Of a DNA stretch of 64,000 nucleotides, positions 36,146 through 44,726 are shown piece after piece (within the stretch, counting starts at the first letter, position 1; each line of letters opens with the position of its first letter). The stretch is from JAAUTT01 sp963846585 (GTDB taxonomy: Bacteria; Bacteroidota; Bacteroidia; Bacteroidales; JAAUTT01): assembly GCA_963846585.1 (NCBI GenBank), contig CAWJWO010000002.1, positions 248,001 through 312,000 of the forward strand, read 5' to 3'. A program made the position numbers and the translations under genes. A model generated the notes under the pieces. It was not told the origin of the DNA, ran no database searches, and saw only the letters and a program-made list of their open reading frames with translations.

Positions 36146-37453
36146 ATGCAAAGAAATATTGTAAACGGTTTCTCAAAGCTAACCAAGGAAGAAAAAATTG
36201 AATCCTTATCAGGTATCCTTAACTTGCCAATGCTTAATGAAAAATTAAAATCATTCTGGCATAATACAAATCAGCAACTTTTCGATGAGTTTAGCGAAAA
36301 TTCAATCTCCAACTATTATTTGCCCTATAGTATTGCTCCAAATTTCCTGATTAATGAAACTATCTGCCATATACCTATGGTAACTGAAGAAAGTTCAGTT
36401 GTTGCTGCAGCTGCAGCTGCAGCTAAATTTTGGTTTCATAATGGAGGTTTTAAGGCTGATGTTATATCTATGCAAAAATCCGGCCATGTACACTTTATTC
36501 TTTCTGGTGATAAACAAATTTTGTTTAACCATTGGACAATGCTTAAAAACGTGTTCCATCAAAACATAAAATCCATTAATTCCAATATGATAAAACGGGG
36601 AGGCGGCGTGTTGGATATCAGTCTTGAAGATTGTACCTCATTGCTGAAAGATTATTGCCAGATATCGGTAACTTTTGATACGGTCGACTCAATGGGTGCT
36701 AATTATATAAATTCTATTCTGGAACAAATAGCTTTAACCCTGTGCAATTATTGTTCTGAGAATTTATTAAATCAGGTACATTGTCAGGTGATAATGTCAA
36801 TACTTTCTAATTATACTCCAAATTGTAAAGTAATATGCAAAGTTGAAGCTCCCGTTTCAGTTTTTAATAAAAACGAAATGGGTATATCCACTGCAGGATT
36901 TATCGAAAAATTCTTAATTGCCATTCGTATAGCGGAATCGGATATATACAGATGTGTAACTCACAACAAAGGAATAATGAATGGCATAGATGCAGTTTTA
37001 TTAGCTACCGGCAACGATTTTAGAGCCGTTGAAGCCGATGTACACGCTTATGCATCACGAACCGGTAAATATTCATCATTATCATTTGCTGATGTGGAGG
37101 ATGGTATATTTAAGTTTAATTTAGAATTGCCAATGAATATAGGTGTTATCGGAGGTGCGACTTCCCTTCATCCTTTAGCCGCCTTGTCACTTGAAATTCT
37201 TGGAAATCCTGATGCCAGACAATTAATGATGATTATTGCTGCAGCAGGTTTGGCTACTCATTTCTCAGCAATAAAAGCTTTGGTTACTGAAGGGATTCAG
37301 AATGGCCATATGAAAATGCACATAATTAATATATTACATCAAATGCATGCAACCGAAGAGGAGAAAAAAGAAGTTTATAAATGGTTCGAAAACAAAACAA
37401 TTACTTTTAATGAAGTTATCGAACTATTGAATAACCTTCGAAAGAATATATAA
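36146..37453 (+). CDS. mvaA: HMG-CoA reductase, class II (degradative-type)
   Basis: Reduces HMG-CoA to mevalonate in biosynthesis or runs in reverse in mevalonate catabolism. Catalytic motifs are clear: PMVTEESSVVAAAAAAA with the catalytic Glu, DSMGANYIN, TGNDFRAVEADVHAYASR and the C-terminal ATHFSAIKALVTEGIQNGHM with the catalytic His region. The 435 residues and lack of membrane segments mark class II, as in other bacteria. The order with downstream kinases and decarboxylase indicates a biosynthetic role. No HMG-CoA synthase gene is nearby. Confidence 0.95.
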   Translation: MQRNIVNGFSKLTKEEKIESLSGILNLPMLNEKLKSFWHNTNQQLFDEFSENSISNYYLPYSIAPNFLINETICHIPMVTEESSVVAAAAAAAKFWFHNGGFKADVISMQKSGHVHFILSGDKQILFNHWTMLKNVFHQNIKSINSNMIKRGGGVLDISLEDCTSLLKDYCQISVTFDTVDSMGANYINSILEQIALTLCNYCSENLLNQVHCQVIMSILSNYTPNCKVICKVEAPVSVFNKNEMGISTAGFIEKFLIAIRIAESDIYRCVTHNKGIMNGIDAVLLATGNDFRAVEADVHAYASRTGKYSSLSFADVEDGIFKFNLELPMNIGVIGGATSLHPLAALSLEILGNPDARQLMMIIAAAGLATHFSAIKALVTEGIQNGHMKMHIINILHQMHATEEEKKEVYKWFENKTITFNEVIELLNNLRKNI

Positions 37454-37466
37454 CTCATATTGTTTA

Positions 37467-38402
37467 GTGATAATTTCCGCCAAATCATATTATTCCAATG
37501 GAAAACTCCTGTTAACCGGTGAATATCTTGTAATGTACGGCGCTAAAGCGTTGGCAATTCCTGTAAAATTTGGTCAATCAATTAGTATTACTGAACATTC
37601 CGGAGATAATAAATTGGTTTGGGTAGCTAAAGAATATGGAAAAAATTGGTTTAAAGCAGTTTTTTCTTCCAAAACGCTTACTGTTGAAGAATATTCAGAT
37701 ATACAAATTGTAAAACGTTTGCAGAAGATTATAAATGAGGCAAAATTATTAAACCAACAATTTATTAAAGAAGATTCCGGTTATTTGATTGAAACAAATT
37801 TAAACTTTAACAGATACTGGGGGTTGGGTACAAGTTCAACATTAATATCCAATATTGCCCTTTGGGCAAATATTGATCCATTTTGGCTTAACCGGAAAGT
37901 TTCAAATGGATCAGGTTACGATATTGCCTGTGCTGAATCGGCATCATCAATTATTTATCAACTCAATAAACAAATTCCTGTCATTAAAAATGTCTCTTTT
38001 AATCCAATATTCAGGGACAAAATATATTTTATATACCTTGAGAAAAAACAAGATTCCGCTGCCAGTATAGAAATCTTAAATCAAAAACAATCATTATTTT
38101 TAAAAGAAATAAAACAAATATCTGACCTGACGGAAAAGTTTTTAAATGCCGGCTCAATTGAAGAAGTTATCCCTGTTATTAAGGCTCATGAAACAATCAT
38201 CAGTTCACTATTAAATATCCCTGCTATTCAAAATACATTATTCCCGGATTTTACAGGTATAATAAAATCTCTTGGTGCCTGGGGCGGAGATTTTATTATG
38301 GCAATTTCTTCAATGAATAAAAATTCGGTTGAACAATACTTCAGGGATAAGGGTTTCCCTGTAATAATACCTTTTGACGAAATGGTACTGAATAGTGCTT
38401 AG
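37467..38402 (+). CDS. GHMP-family kinase, probable phosphomevalonate-kinase role
   Basis: A GTG start lies 13 bases after mvaA. The GHMP fold is recognised by LLLTGEYLVMYGAKALAIP at the N-terminus, the phosphate-binding YWGLGTSSTLISNIALW, a SNGSGYDIACAES segment and LGAWGGDFIMAI near the end. It differs clearly from the mevalonate kinase at 39578, so in the pathway it most likely performs the phosphomevalonate step, but sequence alone does not decide substrate. The last three codons and stop (Asn-Ser-Ala-stop) fall within an intergenic tandem repeat. Confidence 0.8.
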   Translation: MIISAKSYYSNGKLLLTGEYLVMYGAKALAIPVKFGQSISITEHSGDNKLVWVAKEYGKNWFKAVFSSKTLTVEEYSDIQIVKRLQKIINEAKLLNQQFIKEDSGYLIETNLNFNRYWGLGTSSTLISNIALWANIDPFWLNRKVSNGSGYDIACAESASSIIYQLNKQIPVIKNVSFNPIFRDKIYFIYLEKKQDSAASIEILNQKQSLFLKEIKQISDLTEKFLNAGSIEEVIPVIKAHETIISSLLNIPAIQNTLFPDFTGIIKSLGAWGGDFIMAISSMNKNSVEQYFRDKGFPVIIPFDEMVLNSA

Positions 38403-38458
38403 TGCATAGTGCATAGTGCATAGTGCTTAATGATTAGTGCTAAATGATTAGTGCTTAG
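38395..38458. repeat. Short tandem repeats between kinase and decarboxylase genes
   Basis: AGTGCTT/AGTGCATA units and AATGATTAGTGCTTA variants, overlapping the end of the upstream gene. Confidence 0.85.
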
Positions 38459-38492
38459 AACATATTATTTATATATATTAGTTAACAACATT

Positions 38493-39581
38493 ATGAGCTT
38501 AATGTCAGCTAAATCTGTTAAATACTCCTATTTGCCAAAAGAAAGTACAGGCAAGGTTACATGGCGATGCCCTTCAAACATAGCCCTTATTAAATATTGG
38601 GGGAAACAGGAACAGCAGTTGCCCTTAAACCCTTCCTTAAGTTTCACATTAAATAATTCTTACACCGAAACATCTGTTGAATATGAATATATTGAAGATT
38701 CTGCAGCACCTCGGATACATTTTATTTCGGATGATATAGATGGCTATTTATTTGAAAAAAGAGTTAAAGAATTTATTAAAAGCCTTATTATAGATATTCC
38801 TGTTTTGCAAAAGATGAATCTGATTATCCATTCGAAAAATAATTTTCCACATTCTGCAGGCATTGCATCATCTGCTTCAGCTTTTGGTTCATTAGCCTTA
38901 TGTTTATGTTACATAGAAAACCTTGTGACAGGATCACTTAACGGATCAATGGATTTTTTCCGGAAAGCTTCATATATTTCCAGATTAGGTTCAGGCAGCG
39001 CATGCAGGTCTATATATGGAGGTTTTGTAAGTTGGGGGTCAATTGAAGAATATCCTGAATTTTCAAATTTATTTGCCCAACCTCTTCCGTTTGAAATACA
39101 TCCTGTCTTTAAAGGTACACATGACACTATATTAATTGTTTCCTCTAAGAAGAAAAAACTTTCAAGCAGCGCCGGACACAATTTAATGGTAAAACATCCA
39201 TACGCTTATGGCCGGTATGAGCAGGCTAAACAAAATTATGTATTATTATTAAAGTCGTTACAAAATGGTGACATGGTTAACTTTATAAAAATTGTTGAAA
39301 ATGAGGCCCTCAGCCTACATGCACTTTTGTTTTCTTCTGAAGGTGGGCATATTTTATTAAAACCGGAAAGCATAATGATAATTGATAAAATTGTTAATTT
39401 CCGGATGGCATCGGATATTCCTGTATGTTTTACTATAGATGCCGGCCCAAATTTACATATAATTTATCCCCTGAAATATAAAGATAAGGTTTCAGCATTT
39501 ATTCAATCTGAACTATTAATTTATTGTGAAAATTCAAAATACATTGATGACCAAATAGGAAACGGCCCTGTAAAACTATGA
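38493..39581 (+). CDS. mvaD: Diphosphomevalonate decarboxylase
   Basis: Converts mevalonate 5-diphosphate to IPP with ATP. Motifs: WRCPSNIALIKYWGKQEQQ at the N-terminus, the substrate loop NPSLSFTLNN, the phosphate loop HSAGIASSASAFGSLAL, and ISRLGSGSACRSIYGGFVSW, then FTIDAGPNLHI near the end. I start at the ATG at 38493; frames starting upstream come from repeat sequence. Its stop overlaps the start of the mevalonate kinase gene as ATGA, showing tight coupling. Confidence 0.94.
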   Translation: MSLMSAKSVKYSYLPKESTGKVTWRCPSNIALIKYWGKQEQQLPLNPSLSFTLNNSYTETSVEYEYIEDSAAPRIHFISDDIDGYLFEKRVKEFIKSLIIDIPVLQKMNLIIHSKNNFPHSAGIASSASAFGSLALCLCYIENLVTGSLNGSMDFFRKASYISRLGSGSACRSIYGGFVSWGSIEEYPEFSNLFAQPLPFEIHPVFKGTHDTILIVSSKKKKLSSSAGHNLMVKHPYAYGRYEQAKQNYVLLLKSLQNGDMVNFIKIVENEALSLHALLFSSEGGHILLKPESIMIIDKIVNFRMASDIPVCFTIDAGPNLHIIYPLKYKDKVSAFIQSELLIYCENSKYIDDQIGNGPVKL

Positions 39582-40531
39582 GGAAATTTTCTGAGGTTTA
39601 TCCTAAATTGCTTTTGCTGGGTGAATATAGCATCCTGCTGGGAGGGAATGCCTTAACATTGCCTTTGAGAATATTTAATGCACAATTTGATTTTTTAATT
39701 AAGGCAAATGATACAGAGGCAGCCATAAGATCGAATAGAATTTTAAAAAATTTTTTAAAATTCATTCGTGGCAATGAATTAATTATTAATAATATAAATT
39801 TTACTCGCCTTGCCAGTGATATCAATAATGGTTTATATGTAAAATCCAATATTCCGACCGGATACGGGCTTGGCAGCTCCGGATCAGTATGTGCCGCAAT
39901 TTTGAAATCATATTCTAAAATTAAATTACCTGCTAAAATATCTCAAATTGAAACATTCAGAATAAAGTCAATTTTAGCCTCAATGGAATCGTTTTTTCAT
40001 GGAATAAGTTCAGGAATAGATCCTTTAGCCTGTTATTTCAACTGTTCAATTCTTATAAAAGATACATCAATTGCAAGCCTGCATAATTTGTGTTTGCCAA
40101 AAACCCATATGTTTTTACTTGATTCGGATATTCAAAGAAATAGCCAGTTATTGATAGAAACCTTTACCGATGATTATAAGGATCAGGAATATAAAATGTC
40201 CTTTAATAAAGACTACATTCCATATGTTAACAGTTTAATTGATACAATTATTGATTTTAATTATAATAAAAAGTATGATCATATTAAGAACCGTAATAAC
40301 TATTATAATTTATGGGAAGGCCTGTCTATTCTTCAATTTAAATTCTTTAATAAAATGATCCCTGATAATATACTGCCTTTATGGGAATCAGGATTAAATT
40401 CAGGTTTGTATTTTCTTAAATTACTGGGTGCTGGAGGTGGTGGTTACTTTTTAGGATTTACCAATAATAAAATTAAAACCGAAACATTCCTGGCTAATAA
40501 TGGCTATAAGTTAATATGGCCGGAATTATGA
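39578..40531 (+). CDS. mvaK1: Mevalonate kinase
   Basis: Phosphorylates mevalonate. GHMP motifs: LLLLGEYSILLGGNALTLPL (N-terminus), SNIPTGYGLGSSGSVCAAIL (phosphate loop) and KLLGAGGGGYFLGF (motif 3), plus MESFFHGISSGIDPLACYF, the substrate region typical of mevalonate kinases. The 317 residues are normal. It overlaps mvaD by four bases and closes the mevalonate set, after which come tandem repeats and a convergent sensor gene. Confidence 0.9.
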   Translation: MRKFSEVYPKLLLLGEYSILLGGNALTLPLRIFNAQFDFLIKANDTEAAIRSNRILKNFLKFIRGNELIINNINFTRLASDINNGLYVKSNIPTGYGLGSSGSVCAAILKSYSKIKLPAKISQIETFRIKSILASMESFFHGISSGIDPLACYFNCSILIKDTSIASLHNLCLPKTHMFLLDSDIQRNSQLLIETFTDDYKDQEYKMSFNKDYIPYVNSLIDTIIDFNYNKKYDHIKNRNNYYNLWEGLSILQFKFFNKMIPDNILPLWESGLNSGLYFLKLLGAGGGGYFLGFTNNKIKTETFLANNGYKLIWPEL

Positions 40532-40539
40532 AGATTAAT

Positions 40540-40664
40540 TTTAAAATTTGAAAATGTGTAAATTTGAAAATGCAACCTGTAACCTGAAATATGTAACCTG
40601 TAACCTGCAACTAAGCACTATGCACTAAACACTATGCACTATGCACTATGCACTATGCACTATT
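40540..40664. repeat. Intergenic short tandem repeats
   Basis: TTTGAAAA units (8 bases), CCTGTAA units (7 bases), then many CACTATG units (7 bases). The last unit supplies the TAG stop codon of the convergent GAF sensor gene. Confidence 0.9.
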
Positions 40665-42309
40665 TCTTGTTCATTTTCTTTTGCATACCTTCCAAAGCAA
40701 GTTTAAGCTCCTCTTCCTTTCTTGATGATTGTTCCTGAGTTGCCCTTAGTTCTTCCATATTCTGACGCATTTCTTCTTCCTGGGATGCAAGCTCTTCTGC
40801 CTGAATACGTGATTGTTCCAAAAGTTTTGTAGTTTGAATATTTATTTTTACAGTTGATAAGGTACCGGCAATACTATCGGCAATTTTCTCAATAAATTCA
40901 ATCTGGTATGCCTGGATATCTTCAAAGGAAGCTAATTCAATAACTCCAAATACATTATCATTCATAGCCAGTGGTACCAATAATAAACTTTTAGGATTGG
41001 CAGTACCCAACCCTGATGTTATATTGATGTAGTTATCAGGTATATCGGTTAGATAAATTGTTTCATGTTCCTTAATACACCTGCCGACTAAACCTTCTCC
41101 CATTTCTAAGTTTTTTTGAAGATATTTTTTATGATTATAAGCATAACATGCAAGCATTTCAATATAAATATGATTGGGATCACCGTCATTTACAATGAAA
41201 ATACCACCCTGATTGGCATCAAGGTATTTTACCAGGTTACTGATAATATTATAAGATAAAATATCCAGTTTATCATTGTTCTTTCTAAGTATATCGCTGA
41301 ATTTTGCTATTCCTGACGATGCCCAGTTTCTATGTTCATCTTCCAGTTTTCTTTTCGTATCTTCAATAGCTGCCGCCTTTAAATCATCACGCATCCGCAA
41401 TAATGAATTTCCTAAAACATCTTCTTCACTAAGAGGATTAAACTGGCTGTTATAATTTCCTCTCCCAATCTCAAGGGCAAAGGAAGATAAATTTTTTAAC
41501 CCGTACACTAATTGATTCATTGCCTTCGACATTTCTCCAATTTCATCCCGGCCTTCTTTAAATTTATCTTTAGGCAACACTCCACGGCTCATTGATAGAA
41601 GTATATTTTTTATAAATGTCAGAGGAACAACTAATCCCCTGATTGTAATATTGGCAATTATCAAAGATATAATAATCAAAGCGATACAAGTATAAATAAT
41701 ATTCTTTTTCAATTGAATGAATGATTTGTCAATTTCAGAAGTGGCGGTTACAACATTATGCTGTTCAATGTTTATCAATGATTCGAGCTGTAATTCAATT
41801 TTAGCAGTTAAAATTCCAATTAAACCACTATCAGAAACCATATTAAAAATTTTAACCATTTCAGAATGATTATTTGATATTGAACTATCATAGAATAATT
41901 CTATAATTTCATTATGTAACCTGAATAAAGTATCAGAAATTGTACTGCAAATATTATTAAGTTTCTGCCTTTCAATTTCGTCCAATTGATCAGATATATT
42001 CATCAAATCTTTTTTTATCCCCGGGAAAATTGTTTTATGAAGATCAACTAACTTTTGTTTATCAGAATTATCATTATGCTCACCTGAACTGACAAGGTTT
42101 TTTATAAGTAATTTAGAATTAACAATTTCTACTTTTACACTATTTAGCAAAAACCTTGAAGGCTGGTATACTGTATTAACCTGATCGTTAATACTCCTGG
42201 CCTTATCTAACACACTACTAATTATTACTGCATTAATTATCAGGGCTAAAGTAATTATTCCAAAGCCCAGGCTAATCCTGGCAGAAATTTTTATGTTAAA
42301 TTTGTTCAT
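40660..42309 (-). CDS. Membrane sensor with four-helix extracytoplasmic domain, HAMP and GAF domains, no output domain
   Basis: Layout over 549 residues: a first membrane helix (about 10-32), a periplasmic helical domain of the MCP four-helix type to about 205, a second helix (about 206-228), a HAMP region with DEIGEMSKAMNQLV, a GAF domain (about 340-495, with GEGLVGRCIKEHETIYLTDIP), then a coiled coil SQEEEMRQNMEELRATQEQ. There is no histidine kinase, cyclase or chemotaxis signalling domain. It may pass signals through its coiled coil to a separate kinase. The 3' stop codon lies within tandem repeats. Confidence 0.8.
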   Translation of the reverse strand: MNKFNIKISARISLGFGIITLALIINAVIISSVLDKARSINDQVNTVYQPSRFLLNSVKVEIVNSKLLIKNLVSSGEHNDNSDKQKLVDLHKTIFPGIKKDLMNISDQLDEIERQKLNNICSTISDTLFRLHNEIIELFYDSSISNNHSEMVKIFNMVSDSGLIGILTAKIELQLESLINIEQHNVVTATSEIDKSFIQLKKNIIYTCIALIIISLIIANITIRGLVVPLTFIKNILLSMSRGVLPKDKFKEGRDEIGEMSKAMNQLVYGLKNLSSFALEIGRGNYNSQFNPLSEEDVLGNSLLRMRDDLKAAAIEDTKRKLEDEHRNWASSGIAKFSDILRKNNDKLDILSYNIISNLVKYLDANQGGIFIVNDGDPNHIYIEMLACYAYNHKKYLQKNLEMGEGLVGRCIKEHETIYLTDIPDNYINITSGLGTANPKSLLLVPLAMNDNVFGVIELASFEDIQAYQIEFIEKIADSIAGTLSTVKINIQTTKLLEQSRIQAEELASQEEEMRQNMEELRATQEQSSRKEEELKLALEGMQKKMNKK

Positions 42310-42317
42310 ACCACATA

Positions 42318-42352
42318 AATTAGTTGTTAGTTGTTAGTTGTTAGTTGCTAGT
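42318..42352. repeat. Short tandem repeats upstream of the GAF sensor
   Basis: Five units of TTAGTTG (7 bases). Further ATAACCTA/ACAACTTTT-like units at 42425-42470 precede the end of the patB gene. Confidence 0.8.
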
Positions 42353-42460
42353 TACAATAATTTATCAAATATTAAATTTAATGGAATTTAATAAATCCTT
42401 TACGATTAATCAAAAATAAATTAAATAAACCTATAATAACCTAATAAACCATTACAACTT

Positions 42461-43633
42461 TTACAACCTCTCAACAGCATTTTTAACCCTATCAAGAGCT
42501 TCTCTTAATACAGACTGAGGACATCCGATATTAATGCGCATAAAGCCATCGCCTCCGGGACCAAAATCGGTTCCCCTCGATAAGCCTGCTTTTGCTTTTT
42601 GTACAAAAAAATTATTTAGGTCTCCTGCCTTGTTTTTAAGATAATTACAATCAAGCCACACTAAATATGTCCCTTCCAAACGAATTACCTTAATATCCTT
42701 AATATATTCATCTATAAAGGATTTTACAAATATGTAATTGTTCTCAATGTATTCCAGCATTTGTCCAAGCCATTCTTCCCCTTTACTGTATGCCGCCTCA
42801 AGTGCAATATTACCAAATATATTCCCACTGGTAAGATGCAAACTTTTAGGAATTTGTTCAAATCTTTTCCTCAATCCTGCATCGGATATAATTGCAACCG
42901 AACTTGCCAGCCCTGCAACATTAAATGTCTTGCTTGGTGCCATGCTTGTAACCGTAATACTATCAAGTTCTTTTGAAATAGAAGCAAATGGAGTATGGAT
43001 ATTGCCTTTTATAATAATATCGGAATGTATTTCATCTGAAAAAACAACAAGGTTATGTTTTAAACATATATCTCCGAGGGCAATTAGTTCTTCCCGTTTC
43101 CATACCCTTCCAACCGGGTTATGCGGACTACATAGAATCAGAAGTTTTGCTTTATCATCTATAAGGGATTCAAGATTTTCCAGATCCATATTATAATTGC
43201 CGTCCTGATATTTAAGCTGGTTATACAAAATAAGCCTGTTATGATCTTTTATAGCAGTAAAAAACGGAAAATAAACAGGTACCTGTATTATGATTTTATC
43301 ACCCGGATCAGTATATGCCAATACTGCAAAATTAATAGCTGATACAACTCCCGGCGTAAAGGAAATCCATTCAGGCTGAATTGTCCATCCGAAACGACGT
43401 TCCATCCAATTAACTACGGATTGATCATATCCTTCCGATTTTATTGAATACCCTAAAATTTCATGTTCAGCCCTTTTCCTGATAGCCTGCATAATAAAAT
43501 CAGGCGTCCTGAAATCCATGTCAGCTACCCAAAGTGGTAAAATATCATCAGTCCCAAAATATCTTAACCTGCCATCATGTTTAAGCGAATTTGTTCCTTT
43601 TCTATTTAAAATCTCGTCAAAATTGTATACCAT
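42461..43633 (-). CDS. patB: PatB/MalY-type PLP-dependent C-S lyase (cystathionine beta-lyase family aminotransferase)
   Basis: A fold-type I PLP enzyme of the PatB family, usually cleaving cystathionine or cysteine. Motifs: LPLWVADMDFRTPDFI near the N-terminus, CSPHNPVGRVW, SDEIHSDIII with the PLP-binding Asp, TSMAPSKTFNVAGLASS with the PLP lysine, and FMRINIGCPQSVL with the carboxylate-binding Arg. The 390 residues are normal. It is divergent from rsmA, with the two starts about 50 bases apart. MalY-like regulatory roles are possible. Confidence 0.9.
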   Translation of the reverse strand: MVYNFDEILNRKGTNSLKHDGRLRYFGTDDILPLWVADMDFRTPDFIMQAIRKRAEHEILGYSIKSEGYDQSVVNWMERRFGWTIQPEWISFTPGVVSAINFAVLAYTDPGDKIIIQVPVYFPFFTAIKDHNRLILYNQLKYQDGNYNMDLENLESLIDDKAKLLILCSPHNPVGRVWKREELIALGDICLKHNLVVFSDEIHSDIIIKGNIHTPFASISKELDSITVTSMAPSKTFNVAGLASSVAIISDAGLRKRFEQIPKSLHLTSGNIFGNIALEAAYSKGEEWLGQMLEYIENNYIFVKSFIDEYIKDIKVIRLEGTYLVWLDCNYLKNKAGDLNNFFVQKAKAGLSRGTDFGPGGDGFMRINIGCPQSVLREALDRVKNAVERL

Positions 43634-43685
43634 ATTTTTTAATTTTTAACAAATGTAATTGAAAAAAATGTTGCAGTTTTACCGG

Positions 43686-44468
43686 ATGAATTATGTGACC
43701 CCTAAAAAAAGCCTGGGACAGCATTTCCTGAAGGACCGGAATATTGCCCAAAAAATTGTGTCTGGCATACTGCCCGGTAACATAGCAACTGTTTTAGAAA
43801 TCGGTCCCGGAATGGGTATACTTACAGGATTCCTCTTGGAAAACCCTGCCTATACTACCTATGCAGTTGAAATAGACCGTGAATCAATAAATTATCTTTC
43901 TGCTAACTATCCGGAAATTACAAACAGGATAATTTCAGGAAATTTTCTGGACCTTGAACTTTCGGAAATTGTTCCAATCCCAATGATAATTATTGGCAAT
44001 TTCCCCTATAATATAGGATCTCAAATTTTTTTTAAAATATTGGATAACAAAAATATAGTTCAGCAAGTAGTATGTATGGTGCAGAAGGAAGTAGCTGAGC
44101 GCATTGCCTCAAGGCCATCCTCCAGGACCTATGGAATTTTAAGCGTGTTGCTGCAGGCGTTTTATAATATAGAATATCTTTTTACCGTGAACGAACATGT
44201 TTTCTCTCCTCCCCCTAAAGTAAAATCAGCTGTTATAAGGCTTACAAGAAACAATACCAAAGAATTGGCATGTGATGAAAGGCTATTTTTTAAAGTAGTT
44301 AAAACTTCATTTAACCAGCGGCGAAAAACCATTCATAATTCCTTGAAAAGTATAGTGAAAGAACATCCCGAAAATGATATTTTCCGTAAAAGGCCAGAAC
44401 AATTGAATGTTGCTGAATTTGTTACATTAACAAATATAGTTAATCAGTGCTTAGTGCATAGTGCTTAG
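43686..44468 (+). CDS. rsmA: 16S rRNA (adenine(1518)-N6/adenine(1519)-N6)-dimethyltransferase RsmA/KsgA
   Basis: Dimethylates two adjacent adenines near the 3' end of 16S rRNA late in 30S assembly. Motifs: KKSLGQHFLKDRNIA, the SAM loop VLEIGPGMGILTGFL, VEIDRE, and the catalytic NFPYNIGSQIFF. I start at the ATG at 43686 (MNYVTPKKSLGQ) rather than at upstream TTG or ATG codons. The last residues (QCLVHSA) are encoded by the AGTGCTT/AGTGCATA tandem repeat, so the repeat has replaced the original C-terminus. Confidence 0.94.
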   Translation: MNYVTPKKSLGQHFLKDRNIAQKIVSGILPGNIATVLEIGPGMGILTGFLLENPAYTTYAVEIDRESINYLSANYPEITNRIISGNFLDLELSEIVPIPMIIIGNFPYNIGSQIFFKILDNKNIVQQVVCMVQKEVAERIASRPSSRTYGILSVLLQAFYNIEYLFTVNEHVFSPPPKVKSAVIRLTRNNTKELACDERLFFKVVKTSFNQRRKTIHNSLKSIVKEHPENDIFRKRPEQLNVAEFVTLTNIVNQCLVHSA

Positions 44469-44610
44469 TTGTTGGTTGTTAGTTGTTAGTTGTTAGTTGT
44501 TGGTTGTTAGTTTTTAGTTGTTGGTTGTTAGTTGTTAGGAAATTATACAACCTTTACAACCTTTACAACCTTTACAACCAATTTCAATTTTATAAACCTT
44601 ATAAACCAAT
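44446..44610. repeat. Short tandem repeats reaching into the rsmA end
   Basis: AGTGCTT/AGTGCATA units, then about a dozen TTAGTTG/TTGGTTG units (7 bases), ACAACCTTT units (9 bases) and ATAAACCTT units (9 bases). Confidence 0.9.
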
Positions 44611-44726
44611 TTTCAAATTATCTCAATGAAATATTATAAAAGTTTGATTTAACGAAACAATTGTCATAAACTTTTATATTTTTGAAACTTTGTTTGAAAA
44701 TTAAGTATAAAAAATATAACTTAAGA

